A stretch of 64,000 nt of DNA, from assembly GCF_009729015.1 (NCBI RefSeq), contig NZ_CP045482.1:2042001-2106000 (forward strand). The letters are read 5' to 3'. This document shows positions 54,657 to 64,000 of the stretch, one piece after another; within the stretch, counting starts at the first letter, position 1, and every line of letters starts with the position of its first letter. A program made the translations under genes and the position numbers. This DNA is from Acidianus ambivalens (GTDB taxonomy: Archaea; Thermoproteota; Thermoprotei_A; Sulfolobales; Sulfolobaceae). The notes under the pieces are model-generated. The model saw only the letters and a program-made list of their open reading frames with translations, did no database searches and had not been told where the DNA came from.

Positions 54657-56867
54657 TTGGCGAAATATAAGACTACAGAACAAGTCTTAAGCCTAATGAA
54701 AGATATTGAAAGAGTTAGAAATATAGGAATCATAGCTCACGTAGATCACGGAAAGACTACGACAAGCGATACGCTATTAGCAGCTGCAGGTATAATTTCT
54801 CCTAAAGTAGCAGGAGAAGCTCTAGCTCTGGATTATTTATCAGTCGAGCAACAAAGAGGTATAACTGTAAAGGCAGCTAACGTAAGCTTGTATCACGAGG
54901 TTGATGGTAAAGGATATGTAATTAACTTAATTGATACTCCAGGTCATGTAGATTTTAGCGGTAGAGTTACTAGAAGTTTAAGAGTCTTAGACGGGTCTAT
55001 AGTTGTAGTTGATGCAGTAGAAGGAGTAATGACTCAGACAGAAACTGTCCTAAGACAAAGCTTAGAAGAGAGAGTAAGACCAATCTTATTTATCAATAAG
55101 ATAGACAGGCTAGTAAAGGAATTGAAACTAGGACCTCAAGAGATGATGCAGAAACTACTTGATATAATAAAAAGCGTAAACGATCTAATAGACATGTACG
55201 CTGAACCAGAATTCAAGGATAAATGGATGGTTAATCCCACCCAAGGTACTGTAGTATTTGGTTCTGCAAAGGATAAATGGGGATTTACTTTACCCATTGC
55301 TCAAAAGAAAGGAATAAACATGAAAAACGTAATAGATGCTTATACATCTTCTGATAAGAACAAGATTAATGAATTAGCCTCCCAAGTTCCAATTCATGAG
55401 GCACTATTAGATGCAGTAATTAAGTTTGTCCCTAATCCTAGAGATGCGCAGAAATATAGAATTCCAAAAATATGGAAAGGAGATATGGATAATGATTTAG
55501 TAAAATCAATGTTAAATGCAGATCCTAATGGACCTATAGTAATGATGATAAACGATATGAAAGTAGATCCACATGCTGGACTAGTAGCTACGGGTAGAGT
55601 ATTCTCTGGAACTCTTAGATCTGGAGAAGAAGTATGGTTGGTTAACGCAAAATCACCTCAGAAGATATTGCAAGTTAGCATTTATATGGGTCAATTAAGG
55701 GAATTAGCGGATGAAATACCTGCAGGTAATATAGCAGCAGTACTGGGTTTAGATAAAGCGAGGGCAGGAGAAACTTTAGTTGATATTAATTACAAGAATT
55801 TACAAGGTAGCTTTGAAAGTTTACATTATGTTTCAGAACCAGTAGTTACTATAGCTGTAGAGCCTAAGAATCCTAAAGATTTAACTAAGATGATCGATGC
55901 TTTGAGAAAATTAACTATTGAAGACCCTAATTTAGTTGTAAAAATTAACGAAGAAACAGGAGAATATCTACTATCTGGAATGGGATTCTTACACTTGGAA
56001 GTTTCACTTCAGTTGCTTAAAGATAATTATGGTATAGAAGTTAACACATCACCACCAATTGTAGTTTATAGAGAAAGCATAAGAGCTAAAAGCCAAGTAT
56101 TTGAAGGAAAATCTCCTAATAAGCATAATAAATTCTACATTAGCGTAGAACCATTAAATGAACAAACAATAGAATTGATTGCTAATGGTACAATTAGAGA
56201 AGATATGGACTCTAAAGAAATGGCTAAGATCTTAAGAGATCAAGCAGATTGGGATTATGATGAGGCCAAAAGAATTATTGCTGTAGATGAGAACGTTAAC
56301 TTATTTGTAGATATGACCAGCGGTATTCAGCACTTAAGGGAAATAATGGATACGCTATTACAAGGATTTAGATTAGCAATGAGAGAAGGTCCTTTAGCTC
56401 ACGAACCTATAAGAGGATTAAAGGTAGTATTACACGATGCTGTTGTCCATGAAGATCCAGCACACAGAGGCCCTGCACAAATATATCCAGCAGTTAGGAA
56501 CGCCATATTTGCAGGCTTCTTAACGTCTAGACCAACATTGTTAGAACCATTACAAAAGTTAGACATAAGAGTTCCAATAGATTTGGTAGGCAATGTAACC
56601 GCAGTACTTACAAGGAAGAGAGGAAAGATTCTTAATATGACACAAGTAGGTAATGTGGCAAGAATACTTGCAGAGATTCCAGTAGCAGATTCTTACGAAT
56701 TAGCTAGTGATTTAAGAGGAGCAACTGGAGGTAGAGCATTCTGGGGTACAGAATTTAGTAGATGGGCTCCAGTACCAGACAGCTTACTAATGGATGTAAT
56801 AATGAAAATAAGAGAAAGAAAAGGACTACCAAAGCAAATACCAAAGCCAGAAGATTTCTTATCGTGA
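54657..56867 (+). CDS. fusA: Elongation factor 2 (aEF-2)
   Basis: 736 residues, translocation GTPase. G1 IAHVDHGKTTTSDTLL, G2 region QQRGITVKAANVSL, G3 LIDTPGHVDFSGRVT and G4 FINKIDRL are present. The diphthamide histidine lies in PAHRGPAQIYPAVRNAI near residue 600. It starts with TTG at 54657 after a TTGGTGAT box. A HAD gene follows 5 bases after its stop. Confidence 0.97.
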   Translation: MAKYKTTEQVLSLMKDIERVRNIGIIAHVDHGKTTTSDTLLAAAGIISPKVAGEALALDYLSVEQQRGITVKAANVSLYHEVDGKGYVINLIDTPGHVDFSGRVTRSLRVLDGSIVVVDAVEGVMTQTETVLRQSLEERVRPILFINKIDRLVKELKLGPQEMMQKLLDIIKSVNDLIDMYAEPEFKDKWMVNPTQGTVVFGSAKDKWGFTLPIAQKKGINMKNVIDAYTSSDKNKINELASQVPIHEALLDAVIKFVPNPRDAQKYRIPKIWKGDMDNDLVKSMLNADPNGPIVMMINDMKVDPHAGLVATGRVFSGTLRSGEEVWLVNAKSPQKILQVSIYMGQLRELADEIPAGNIAAVLGLDKARAGETLVDINYKNLQGSFESLHYVSEPVVTIAVEPKNPKDLTKMIDALRKLTIEDPNLVVKINEETGEYLLSGMGFLHLEVSLQLLKDNYGIEVNTSPPIVVYRESIRAKSQVFEGKSPNKHNKFYISVEPLNEQTIELIANGTIREDMDSKEMAKILRDQADWDYDEAKRIIAVDENVNLFVDMTSGIQHLREIMDTLLQGFRLAMREGPLAHEPIRGLKVVLHDAVVHEDPAHRGPAQIYPAVRNAIFAGFLTSRPTLLEPLQKLDIRVPIDLVGNVTAVLTRKRGKILNMTQVGNVARILAEIPVADSYELASDLRGATGGRAFWGTEFSRWAPVPDSLLMDVIMKIRERKGLPKQIPKPEDFLS

Positions 56868-56872
56868 ACTTT

Positions 56873-57592
56873 ATGCAAGAATATAATATTTTTTACGGAA
56901 CCAGAGCAGTTATTTTTGATTTTGATAATACATTAGTAGAATTTAATTATTATTCTAGGAAAGCATTAGAGGCTGTCGCTAAGGATATGTCTGATTATTT
57001 TAATGACATATCTTTTTCTCCAGGATACGAGAAAATCCTCTCTATTTTAATTTCTATTTCAGAAAAATTGGACAGCGAAGGAGTATATGATAGAAATAAA
57101 TGGTGGGAGGAAGCATTAAAAGAACTTAATTTGAAAGTAGAAAAAGATCAGTTATACGATTGGACTTCGTTATATTGGTCCATAGCATCTAATAATCCTG
57201 TTTATGACGATGCAAGAGAGATTATAGAATATTTAAAATCAAAAGGATATAAACTAGGAATTCTAACTAACGATGATGGAGAAGGTGGAAATAAGTTACA
57301 GAGAATAAATAAAGTTGATATTTCGTCATTTTTTGATAAGATAGTAATAGCTGGTACTAACGGAGTTAAGCCTAAACCCAATATTCAACCATTTGTATAC
57401 ATTTGTGAACAATTAAACGAGAAAGTTGAAAATTGTACCATGATAGGAGACGACCCAGTAAAAGATTGCCTAGCCGCAAAAAAGGCCGGACTTAAGTCAA
57501 TATTAATTGACAGAGAAAGTAAGGTTAAATTTGCTGAACTTTACGCAGATTATGTCATACGCAGCTTAAGGGAATTAGAGGAATTTCTTTGA
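56873..57592 (+). CDS. HAD-superfamily hydrolase
   Basis: About 239 residues. HAD motif I AVIFDFDNTLVEF, motif II LGILTNDDGE near residue 130, the lysine VKPKPN and motif III IGDDPVKDCLAAKKAG are intact, with a helical C1 cap. It resembles archaeal phosphoglycolate phosphatase-like and PynA-like enzymes; the substrate is unknown. The ATG used is 5 bases after the EF-2 stop; the longer upstream frame lies inside fusA. It overlaps the convergent peptidase gene by 18 bases. Confidence 0.85.
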   Translation: MQEYNIFYGTRAVIFDFDNTLVEFNYYSRKALEAVAKDMSDYFNDISFSPGYEKILSILISISEKLDSEGVYDRNKWWEEALKELNLKVEKDQLYDWTSLYWSIASNNPVYDDAREIIEYLKSKGYKLGILTNDDGEGGNKLQRINKVDISSFFDKIVIAGTNGVKPKPNIQPFVYICEQLNEKVENCTMIGDDPVKDCLAAKKAGLKSILIDRESKVKFAELYADYVIRSLRELEEFL

Positions 57593-58990
57593 AATTTCAT
57601 AAAGTCTATTCATATATTCGTCTTCAAATTCTTTGGCTATTGAATGTAAATAGAGCTTATCATTTGAAGATATTTTTAATGCAGGTTTTCCTTCAATATA
57701 TACAGGTTTCTCATATTTTATTCCAACTAATTTATGAAACAATTTAACAATTGCTAGGCCATCTCTCGGAAGAATGCCCCCATATAATTTGAGTAAATTT
57801 TCGTATATTTCCTTATTATTCAAATTATCTAGAATATTTAATAAATATGTTCTCATAGGAGCTTGAGTAATGCTCATAAATTGCATAAGTTCGCTTTTTA
57901 ACATATCATATCTTATCTGTTCAATGTTTTCATCATTTAGTATTTTATTTATAGATAATATTATACTGGATATACATACTTCTTCTGAAGGGATAATTTC
58001 GTCATCTATTGAATGATATTCTTTATAATATCCTTCAAGCGTTACACTAGGTATACCATTTTTTATAAATGTATATCCATCACTGTAGATTTCTGGTTCA
58101 TATACAATACTATTATTAAAGTATTTTTCAAAAACTGAGGATATTGATGACACGGCTTTAATTTTTAAATTGCATGGATCTATGTTATCAAGATTAATAT
58201 TAAGTATTATGTCCTTGTTTAATCCCTTCTTTTGTAGTTCAAAGTATTTTCTCGACCCATAACTCCATGAAAATGATTGATAACCTAAAGCTCCTGCTTC
58301 TTCTGCAGTAAAGCTTATAAGATGTAGTTCGTATTTTTCCGATTTTAATTCTGGTAATAAACTAACACTCAATAAGTTATCATGCTCTCCTTTAAACCAG
58401 TGGTCGTGGTGTGTAGTAATATAAACTTTTTTATCATTTTTTGAATTTTTTATACATTCTATAATGTATCCGGTACTTTCTTTTATAGTTACGCTAGCCT
58501 TTATACTTAGTTTATCTTCAATTTTATTTTTTTCACTTTCAGGTATAATTATTCCAGGTATTTTAGGGGGAGAAGTAGGAAAGATGTTTAGAAGAGGATC
58601 CGATTTTATGACAAATTTTCTTCTTTTATCTGTGAAAAATACTATAGCCTCACAATCGCGCTCTTCTGCTTTTATGTAATATCTAGGTATATCAAATAAA
58701 TTTTCTATTTTTACTCCTAATATGGAGTCTTTACATTCGTCAAGCGAGTAAGTTAATTTTCCCTCAATATCTGCACTTGGAGAATATGGCAAATATTCAG
58801 AATTTTCTATCTTATTTTTTCCAAAAATTTCATGTGACTCCGAATAATTTAGGACCGGTATTGGTATAACTTTAGTTTCATCGCATTTATTAAAGAATTT
58901 TCTGATCTTATTTACTATTTTTCCCTCTATTTTATCTCCTGCAAATATTTCGCCAAAGCTTGATAATTCTTTTACTCTCTCCACTATCAT
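57575..58990 (-). CDS. M28-family aminopeptidase-like protein
   Basis: About 471 residues. Likely zinc ligands are in VYITTHHDHWFKGEHDNLLS near residue 215, LHLISFTAEEAGALGYQSFS near residue 250 and EGYYKEYHSIDDEIIP near residue 340, matching the order of an M28 catalytic site. The first 200 residues are variable and may hold a PA-like insert. No signal peptide is seen, so it should act in the cytosol. I start at ATG 58990; the long frame to 59083 would cover the divergent DUF447 gene, whose ATG is only 7 bases away. Confidence 0.75.
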   Translation of the reverse strand: MIVERVKELSSFGEIFAGDKIEGKIVNKIRKFFNKCDETKVIPIPVLNYSESHEIFGKNKIENSEYLPYSPSADIEGKLTYSLDECKDSILGVKIENLFDIPRYYIKAEERDCEAIVFFTDKRRKFVIKSDPLLNIFPTSPPKIPGIIIPESEKNKIEDKLSIKASVTIKESTGYIIECIKNSKNDKKVYITTHHDHWFKGEHDNLLSVSLLPELKSEKYELHLISFTAEEAGALGYQSFSWSYGSRKYFELQKKGLNKDIILNINLDNIDPCNLKIKAVSSISSVFEKYFNNSIVYEPEIYSDGYTFIKNGIPSVTLEGYYKEYHSIDDEIIPSEEVCISSIILSINKILNDENIEQIRYDMLKSELMQFMSITQAPMRTYLLNILDNLNNKEIYENLLKLYGGILPRDGLAIVKLFHKLVGIKYEKPVYIEGKPALKISSNDKLYLHSIAKEFEDEYMNRLYEISKKFL

Positions 58991-58997
58991 AATCTCT

Positions 58998-59591
58998 ATG
59001 GAGTTACAGGAGGCTATAAAGAATATCTTTCCATCAAATGGAATATATGAAGTTATATTAGGTACTAAAGGCATAAGGGACAATATTTCGCCAATAGGAG
59101 TTATAGTTAATGAAAATCAACTTAAAGTAAAATTGTATAAATGCACAACAACATACCAGAATATACTTGTTTATCCGTACTGCTCAATTAACGTGGTAAT
59201 TGACAATCCTAAAATTTTTTATCTTGCACTGTTTAATAAGTCAGTCAAATATAATTTAATTCATGGCTTACCAGTAGTTTCCGACAATGTCATATTTTCT
59301 AATTGTAAAATAATAGAAGATCATACAGAGTATGTAATTTTATCTTTAGATCCATTTGATATGAAGTATTCTAAACAGAAAATTAGTGCGTTTAATAGGG
59401 GTAATTGTTTATTTATAGATTTACTTGTTAATATTACTAGATTAGATATCTTTTCTAGAGAGGAACTGGAATCAATGTTAAAAGTAATTTCTTATGAGAT
59501 TAAAGTAATTAAACGGACTCAGCCAAATTTATTAGATATAATTAGGGAAATTGAAGATTTGATAAGATCAAAAGGTTATAAACTTGAATAA
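58998..59591 (+). CDS. DUF447 family protein
   Basis: 197 residues. IYEVILGTKGIRDNISPIGV, VNENQLKVKLYKCTTTYQNI and the later LDPFDMKYSKQKISAFNRGN fit archaeal DUF447, a flavin-reductase-like split-barrel family with bound FMN in solved members; the reaction is unknown. It diverges from the peptidase and overlaps leuB's possible upstream starts by 8 bases. Confidence 0.78.
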   Translation: MELQEAIKNIFPSNGIYEVILGTKGIRDNISPIGVIVNENQLKVKLYKCTTTYQNILVYPYCSINVVIDNPKIFYLALFNKSVKYNLIHGLPVVSDNVIFSNCKIIEDHTEYVILSLDPFDMKYSKQKISAFNRGNCLFIDLLVNITRLDIFSREELESMLKVISYEIKVIKRTQPNLLDIIREIEDLIRSKGYKLE

Positions 59592-59604
59592 TGTTTCTCT
59601 ATGT

Positions 59605-60621
59605 ATGGAGTATAGGATTGCTTTACTTCCTGGAGATGGAATAGGACCAGAAATTGTTGCAAATTCTAAGAAAATTTTATCCAAACTTGTAGAAAATTAT
59701 GCGTTAAACCTACAAATTACGGAAGTAGAAGCTGGAGACTCTGCACTAGCAAAATATGGCGATCCTTTACCTAAACAGACTTTAGATATAATAAATAAAT
59801 CACATATTATATTAAAAGGTCCAGTAGGAGAGTCTGCAATGGATGTAGTTGTAAAATTAAGGCAGATGTACGACATGTATGCTAATATAAGGCCTGCTAA
59901 ATCTTTACCTAACGTTCCAAATAAATACGGTAATGTTGATATATTAATTGTACGTGAAAATACAGAGGATTTATATAAGGGATTTGAATTCATGCTCTCA
60001 GATGACACTTCAATAGGCATAAAAGTAATAACTAAAAAAGCTTCAGAAAGGATAGTAAAAGTAGCACTAAAATACGCGCTAGAGAGAAATAAGAAGATAA
60101 CATGCGTTCATAAGGCAAACGTAATGCGTATTACAGATGGACTTTTTTCGAGAGTATGTAAAGAAATATTAAAAGGAAGCGAGGTTAAATTTGAGGAAAT
60201 GTATGTAGATGCGGCAGCTGCTAATCTAGTAAGAGACCCATCGAGATTTGATGTTATAGTAACCACTAATGTTTATGGGGATATTTTAAGTGATGAAGCA
60301 GCGCAAATAGCTGGAAGTCTTGGTCTTGCTCCTTCAGCAAATATAGGAGATTCTAAAGCCTTATTTGAGCCAGTTCATGGTGCAGCGTTTGATATTGCCG
60401 GTAAAAATATAGCTAACCCTACAGCATTTTTACTTTCAGTTTCTATGATGTTAGACTACATATATTCATTATCTAAGGAAATAAAATACAAGAATGCGTC
60501 TAACGCATTACAAAACGCAATATATGAAGTCTACAAAGAAGGGAAAACTCTAACACCAGATATAGGAGGGTCGGCTAAACTAACTGATTTTATTGATGCT
60601 ATATACTCTAAAATAGCGTAA
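59605..60621 (+). CDS. leuB: 3-isopropylmalate dehydrogenase
   Basis: Oxidative decarboxylase of leucine synthesis. Motifs: IALLPGDGIGPEIV, LRQMYDMYANIRPAKSLPNV (substrate arginine), VRENTEDLYKGFEF near residue 115, CVHKANVMRITDG, VTTNVYGDILSDEAAQIAGS (metal aspartates) and FEPVHGAAFDIAGKNIANPT (NAD site). The sequence closely follows the well-studied Sulfolobus IPMDH. Homoisocitrate dehydrogenase is the nearest alternative. I start at ATG 59605; TTG 59584 is in frame upstream. Confidence 0.9.
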   Translation: MEYRIALLPGDGIGPEIVANSKKILSKLVENYALNLQITEVEAGDSALAKYGDPLPKQTLDIINKSHIILKGPVGESAMDVVVKLRQMYDMYANIRPAKSLPNVPNKYGNVDILIVRENTEDLYKGFEFMLSDDTSIGIKVITKKASERIVKVALKYALERNKKITCVHKANVMRITDGLFSRVCKEILKGSEVKFEEMYVDAAAANLVRDPSRFDVIVTTNVYGDILSDEAAQIAGSLGLAPSANIGDSKALFEPVHGAAFDIAGKNIANPTAFLLSVSMMLDYIYSLSKEIKYKNASNALQNAIYEVYKEGKTLTPDIGGSAKLTDFIDAIYSKIA

Positions 60622-60682
60622 ACTCACGTAATGCTTTTTAACCAAAATTTTATTTTTCATTTGGTGGTACGAATTATCCTCA

Positions 60683-63600
60683 ATGAAAGCGTTGTCTACT
60701 AAATTCGATTCAAAGTCCATTGAGAATGAGATTATACAATATTGGAATTCTAATACAATATATGAAAAGTTAAAGAAAATAAATCAAGAGACTAGGTCAA
60801 AAAAATTCCTATTTATAGACGGTCCTCCATATCCTTCTGCGCCAGTACCGCATATAGGCACGATATGGAACAAAGTGATAAAGGATTGCATTCTACGCTT
60901 TAAGAGAATAGAAGGTTACAAGGTTTATGACCAGCCAGGTTATGATACCCATGGCTTACCTATAGAGGTGGCAGTTGAGAAAAAACTAGGTGTTGTAAGA
61001 AAACAGGATATTATAGATAAAATAGGTGTAGATAAATTTATCCAAGAGTGCAGAAATTTTGCTTTAACTAATGCGAAATCAATGACTGAAAATTTCAAAA
61101 ATGTTGGAGTTTTTATGGATTGGAATAATCCATATTATACGCTTAAAAATGAATATATTAGCAATTCGTGGGCCTTAATAAAAAAGGCTTACGAGAGAGG
61201 ACTTCTAGCAAAAGACGTTGAAGTTTTGCATTGGTGTTCTAGATGCGAGACTACGTTATCAGACTACGAAGTTTCAGAATATAAAGATATAGAAGATCCT
61301 GCAATATATGTGAAATTTAAAGTTGCTGGAGAAGATAATAAATATCTAGTCATTTGGACTACAACTCCATGGACTATTCCTGCTAACGTGTTTGTGATGG
61401 TAAACTCTCAGTTCGATTATGCAGAAGTTCAAGTAGGTAACGAAATTTACATCATAGCAAAGGATCGTGTAGAGAGTGTAATGAAAGAGGCAGGAATAAA
61501 AGATTATAAAATTTTAAGGACGTATAAAGGTTCTCAGTTAATTGGCTTAAAGTATATTCATCCATTAAAAGACATTGTTCCGGCTCAGAAAGACTTAGAT
61601 GAATATCATAAGGTAGTAGACGGCGGAAATGAAGTAACGTTAGAGGAAGGTACTGGTTTAGTTCATTCTGCTCCTGGTCACGGTGATGTGGATTTTGAAA
61701 TAGGTAAAAAAATGAACTTCCCAGTGGTAATGCTCGTAAACGACAAAGGTGAGTTTTTAGATATTGCAGGTAAATATGCAGGTAAATACGTCAGAGATGC
61801 TAATAATGAAATAATAGAAGATCTAAAGAAAGTCGGTGCATTATTCCATGCAGGCAAGATAGTTCATAGGTATCCTATTTGCTGGAGATGCAAGACTCCA
61901 CTAATATTAAGGGCAGTAGAACAATGGTTCATAAAAGTGACTAAGTTAAAAACTGAACTTCTAAACGAAATAGAAAGGGTTAACTGGGTGCCAGAATGGG
62001 GTAAAACAAGAATAGGCAATATGGTAAAAGAATTAAGAGACTGGGTAATAAGCAGGCAAAGATTCTGGGGGACTCCATTACCAATTTGGATCTGTAAAAA
62101 TGGCCATATAACTGTAGTAGGTAGTAAAGAAGAGTTACAAAAATTATCTGTAAATGGAGTTCCTGATGACCTTCATAGACCGTGGATAGATAATGTCATA
62201 ATAAGATGTCCTAAGTGTGGTGAAGAAGCACGCAGAATACCAGACGTAGCGGATGTATGGTTTGATAGCGGCGTAGCATTTTTTGCTAGCTTAGGAGAAA
62301 ATTGGGATAAAAAATGGAAGGAAATAGGTCCTGTAGACCTTGTATTAGAGGGGCATGATCAACTTAGAGGATGGTTCTTTAGCTTATTACGTAGTGGAGT
62401 TATACTAATGGATAGGGCACCTTATGAATCTGTATTAGTACACGGCTTTATGCTAGATGAGCAGGGTAGGGAAATGCACAAGAGCCTAGGTAATTACGTT
62501 GAACCATCAGTAGTTATAGAAAAATATGGAAGAGACATTTTAAGGCTATGGCTATTAAGAAATACTACTTGGGAAGACGCAAAATTCTCTTGGAAGGCAA
62601 TGGATCTTACAATGCGTGACCTACAAATAGTGTGGAATGTTTACGTATTTGCAAGTACTTACATGAGCTTAGATAATTTCGAGCCAGAAAAGTATAGTTT
62701 CTCCGATGTAGAAAAATACCTTAGAGTAGAAGATAAATGGATATTGTCGAGATATTATTCCATGCTAAGGAAAATAAAGGAAAGTATGAAGAATTATAAA
62801 GTTCATGAGATGGCTAATTATCTAATTGATTTCATTATAAATGATGTTAGCAGATTCTATTTAAGGCTAATTAGAAAAAGAGCGTGGGTAGAGTATAATG
62901 ATCCAGATAAGATTGCAATGTATTATGTTCTCTATACCGTATTAAAAGGCTGGATTATATTAGCTTCTACAGTTATTCCTTATACTGCAGAAAAGATCTA
63001 TAGAGATTTTGTGGTGAATCCTAAAGAGTCTGTTAGTATGGAAGACTTTCCTGAAATTCAAGAAAGGTTTATAGACGATCAGTTAGAAAAAGCAGTTGAT
63101 CTTGTTAGAAAAATAGAAGACGCGGGTTTAAACGTTAGAGCAAAAGCTGGAATAAAACTTAGGTGGCCTGTAAATAAAACATTTGTATTCCTGAATAATG
63201 AAGATGACATTAAGCTGGTTAATAGTGTTATAGATATACTCAAATCTGTACTTAATACAAAAGAAGTAGAGTTACACAATATTGTAGATTATGCTAAATT
63301 CTCACAAATTATAGTATCCCCATTACCTGGTAAAATAGGTAAGGATTATAAGCAACTTACGCCCAAAATAGTACAATATATTAATAATAATGCTAACGTT
63401 ATAGGTAAGGATATTATAGATAAGGGATATCATGAAGTAGTTATAGACGGAGTTAACGTTAAGCTAGACAAGAATTACGTTAATATTGAGGAGACTAGTT
63501 TAGAAGGCTATGTAAGCTCTAAGTTCGATCTTGGTGTAATTATGATATCTAAGACTATAAGCGAAGAAGAGGAAGAAGAAGGAATGATCAGAGATATAAT

Positions 63601-63832
63601 AAGGAGAATACAATTTATGAGAAAGAAGCTTAATCTAAATGTCACAGATTATATCAACGTTTCTATAATGCCACCTAGTGATAGAGTACAAATGATAGAG
63701 AAATGGGAGAATTACATTGCATCAGAAACTAGAGCTAAAAACATAGAAATTTCCGATAAAAAACAGGAGCTTACAGAAACCTGGGATATTGAAGGAGAGC
63801 AATACATTATAGGCATAAGTAAGGCAGACTAA
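60683..63832 (+). CDS. ileS: Isoleucyl-tRNA synthetase
   Basis: 1049 residues, class Ia. HIGH-type motif PVPHIGTIWNKVIKD near residue 55; editing domain with TTTPWTIPANVFVMVNSQFD near residue 230; KMSKS-type motif REMHKSLGN near residue 595. Zinc clusters CSRCETTL, YPICWRCKTPLILR and IRCPKCGEEARRIPDVADVW are present. The C-terminal 350 residues form the anticodon-binding part. A DVADVWFDSG signature confirms IleS over ValS or LeuS. The SPOUT gene begins directly after its stop. Confidence 0.96.
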   Translation: MKALSTKFDSKSIENEIIQYWNSNTIYEKLKKINQETRSKKFLFIDGPPYPSAPVPHIGTIWNKVIKDCILRFKRIEGYKVYDQPGYDTHGLPIEVAVEKKLGVVRKQDIIDKIGVDKFIQECRNFALTNAKSMTENFKNVGVFMDWNNPYYTLKNEYISNSWALIKKAYERGLLAKDVEVLHWCSRCETTLSDYEVSEYKDIEDPAIYVKFKVAGEDNKYLVIWTTTPWTIPANVFVMVNSQFDYAEVQVGNEIYIIAKDRVESVMKEAGIKDYKILRTYKGSQLIGLKYIHPLKDIVPAQKDLDEYHKVVDGGNEVTLEEGTGLVHSAPGHGDVDFEIGKKMNFPVVMLVNDKGEFLDIAGKYAGKYVRDANNEIIEDLKKVGALFHAGKIVHRYPICWRCKTPLILRAVEQWFIKVTKLKTELLNEIERVNWVPEWGKTRIGNMVKELRDWVISRQRFWGTPLPIWICKNGHITVVGSKEELQKLSVNGVPDDLHRPWIDNVIIRCPKCGEEARRIPDVADVWFDSGVAFFASLGENWDKKWKEIGPVDLVLEGHDQLRGWFFSLLRSGVILMDRAPYESVLVHGFMLDEQGREMHKSLGNYVEPSVVIEKYGRDILRLWLLRNTTWEDAKFSWKAMDLTMRDLQIVWNVYVFASTYMSLDNFEPEKYSFSDVEKYLRVEDKWILSRYYSMLRKIKESMKNYKVHEMANYLIDFIINDVSRFYLRLIRKRAWVEYNDPDKIAMYYVLYTVLKGWIILASTVIPYTAEKIYRDFVVNPKESVSMEDFPEIQERFIDDQLEKAVDLVRKIEDAGLNVRAKAGIKLRWPVNKTFVFLNNEDDIKLVNSVIDILKSVLNTKEVELHNIVDYAKFSQIIVSPLPGKIGKDYKQLTPKIVQYINNNANVIGKDIIDKGYHEVVIDGVNVKLDKNYVNIEETSLEGYVSSKFDLGVIMISKTISEEEEEEGMIRDIIRRIQFMRKKLNLNVTDYINVSIMPPSDRVQMIEKWENYIASETRAKNIEISDKKQELTETWDIEGEQYIIGISKAD

Positions 63833-64000
63833 ATGTTTCCATTTAAGAGAAGAAAAGAGCTCAATATAGCATTTTTTTCATCAATATTTTCAATAGAAAG
63901 AACTCTTACAGAAAAAACTCTTAAAGCTTCATTGCTATTTAGATTTTTTATAGAATACAGGATAACAAATGTATATGTTATATGCTCCTCAGATAAAGAA
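63833..64000 (+). CDS. SPOUT-family RNA methyltransferase, N-terminal part (partial)
   Basis: The first 56 codons before the window ends: FPFKRRKELNIAFFSSIFSI, then RTLTEKTLKASLLFRFFIEY. This start matches the COG2106 SPOUT superfamily methylases of archaea. The gene is cut by the window edge, so motifs further on cannot be seen. The ATG follows the ileS stop without a gap. Confidence 0.65.
   Translation, partial: MFPFKRRKELNIAFFSSIFSIERTLTEKTLKASLLFRFFIEYRITNVYVICSSDKE

Noticed and set aside
58991..59083. 31-codon extension of the M28-like gene to 59083
   Set aside because: It would overlap the start of the divergent DUF447 gene, whose N-terminus is well supported.

Overview
This window is core chromosome of a low-GC (about one third G+C, by eye) crenarchaeon of the order Sulfolobales. 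The evidence is a Cdc6-1 gene beside an ORB-type origin, RadA, a split crenarchaeal exosome operon, TFB3, Rpo8, the TF55-type thermosome, fructose-bisphosphate aldolase/phosphatase, many GTG/TTG starts and leaderless promoters, tRNA genes without encoded CCA and with short introns after position 37, and relics of SSV-type (fusellovirus) integrases. Genus and species cannot be fixed from the sequence alone. Nearly all genes are housekeeping; there is no CRISPR array, no transposase and no large accessory island.

Layout. 0-12.1 kb: the end of purA, an FAD enzyme, a double siroheme-decarboxylase-like protein, then a leftward run (NOP2/Sun methylase, PUA protein, radA, HIT, ilvA, pheA), a rightward run (CYTH, SAM hydrolase, NMN adenylyltransferase, hotdog thioesterase) and leftward DUF99 and cdc6-1. 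12.11-12.33 kb: oriC1 with three ORB elements around an AT-rich centre. 12.37-12.62 kb: tRNA-Ala with an intact int(N) integrase relic. 12.9-18.3 kb: tiaS, an Lrp RAM protein, tsr3, RNase P RNA, and a tight leftward operon (rpiA, SWIM protein, membrane microprotein, Elf1, GGGP synthase, Sec61-beta, HTH-CBS regulator). 18.3-18.6 kb: tRNA-Arg(CCG) with a decayed int(N). 18.9-24.6 kb: acidic microprotein, ABCE1, FBP aldolase/phosphatase, S17e, a MoaD-like protein, Cgi121, a HerA-like ATPase. 24.6-37.5 kb: thermosome, TFB3, hisS, inactive-looking proteasome beta, Rpo8, LSm, TgtA, PAC2, PUA, PAN, MBF1, HflX, TFE, a cytosine methylase. 37.5-40.1 kb: tRNA-Val with a third int(N) relic, tRNA-Tyr, SmAP1, L37e, SpeE, tRNA-Ser, two tRNA-Leu. 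40.4-46.7 kb: L21e, Rpo4, DUF655, KsgA, Mtq2, TrmJ, eS1, a sugar nucleotidylyltransferase, YchF. 46.7-54.6 kb: the exosome/proteasome superoperon (L15e, COG1325, Rpp30, Pop5, candidate C/D sRNA, PsmA, SBDS, Rrp4, Rrp41, Rrp42, L37Ae, Brix, Pcc1, prefoldin) and XPF. 54.6-64 kb: EF-2, HAD phosphatase, M28-like peptidase, DUF447, LeuB, IleS and the start of a SPOUT methylase.

Functional links. RNase P RNA and two of its proteins, the exosome, tRNA and rRNA modification enzymes, and several transcription factors (TFE, TFB3, Rpo4, Rpo8, Elf1, MBF1) all lie here. So do the proteasome alpha and one beta subunit, PAN and a PAC2 protein. The signals most worth a second look are the three int(N) relics and their shared palindrome, the RNase P RNA whose P1 arms also encode the C-termini of both neighbouring proteins, a 27-residue acid/tryptophan microprotein in front of ABCE1, a 31-bp tandem duplication in TFB3 read in two frames, two genes whose conserved N-termini lack a canonical start codon, and two candidate C/D-box sRNAs.
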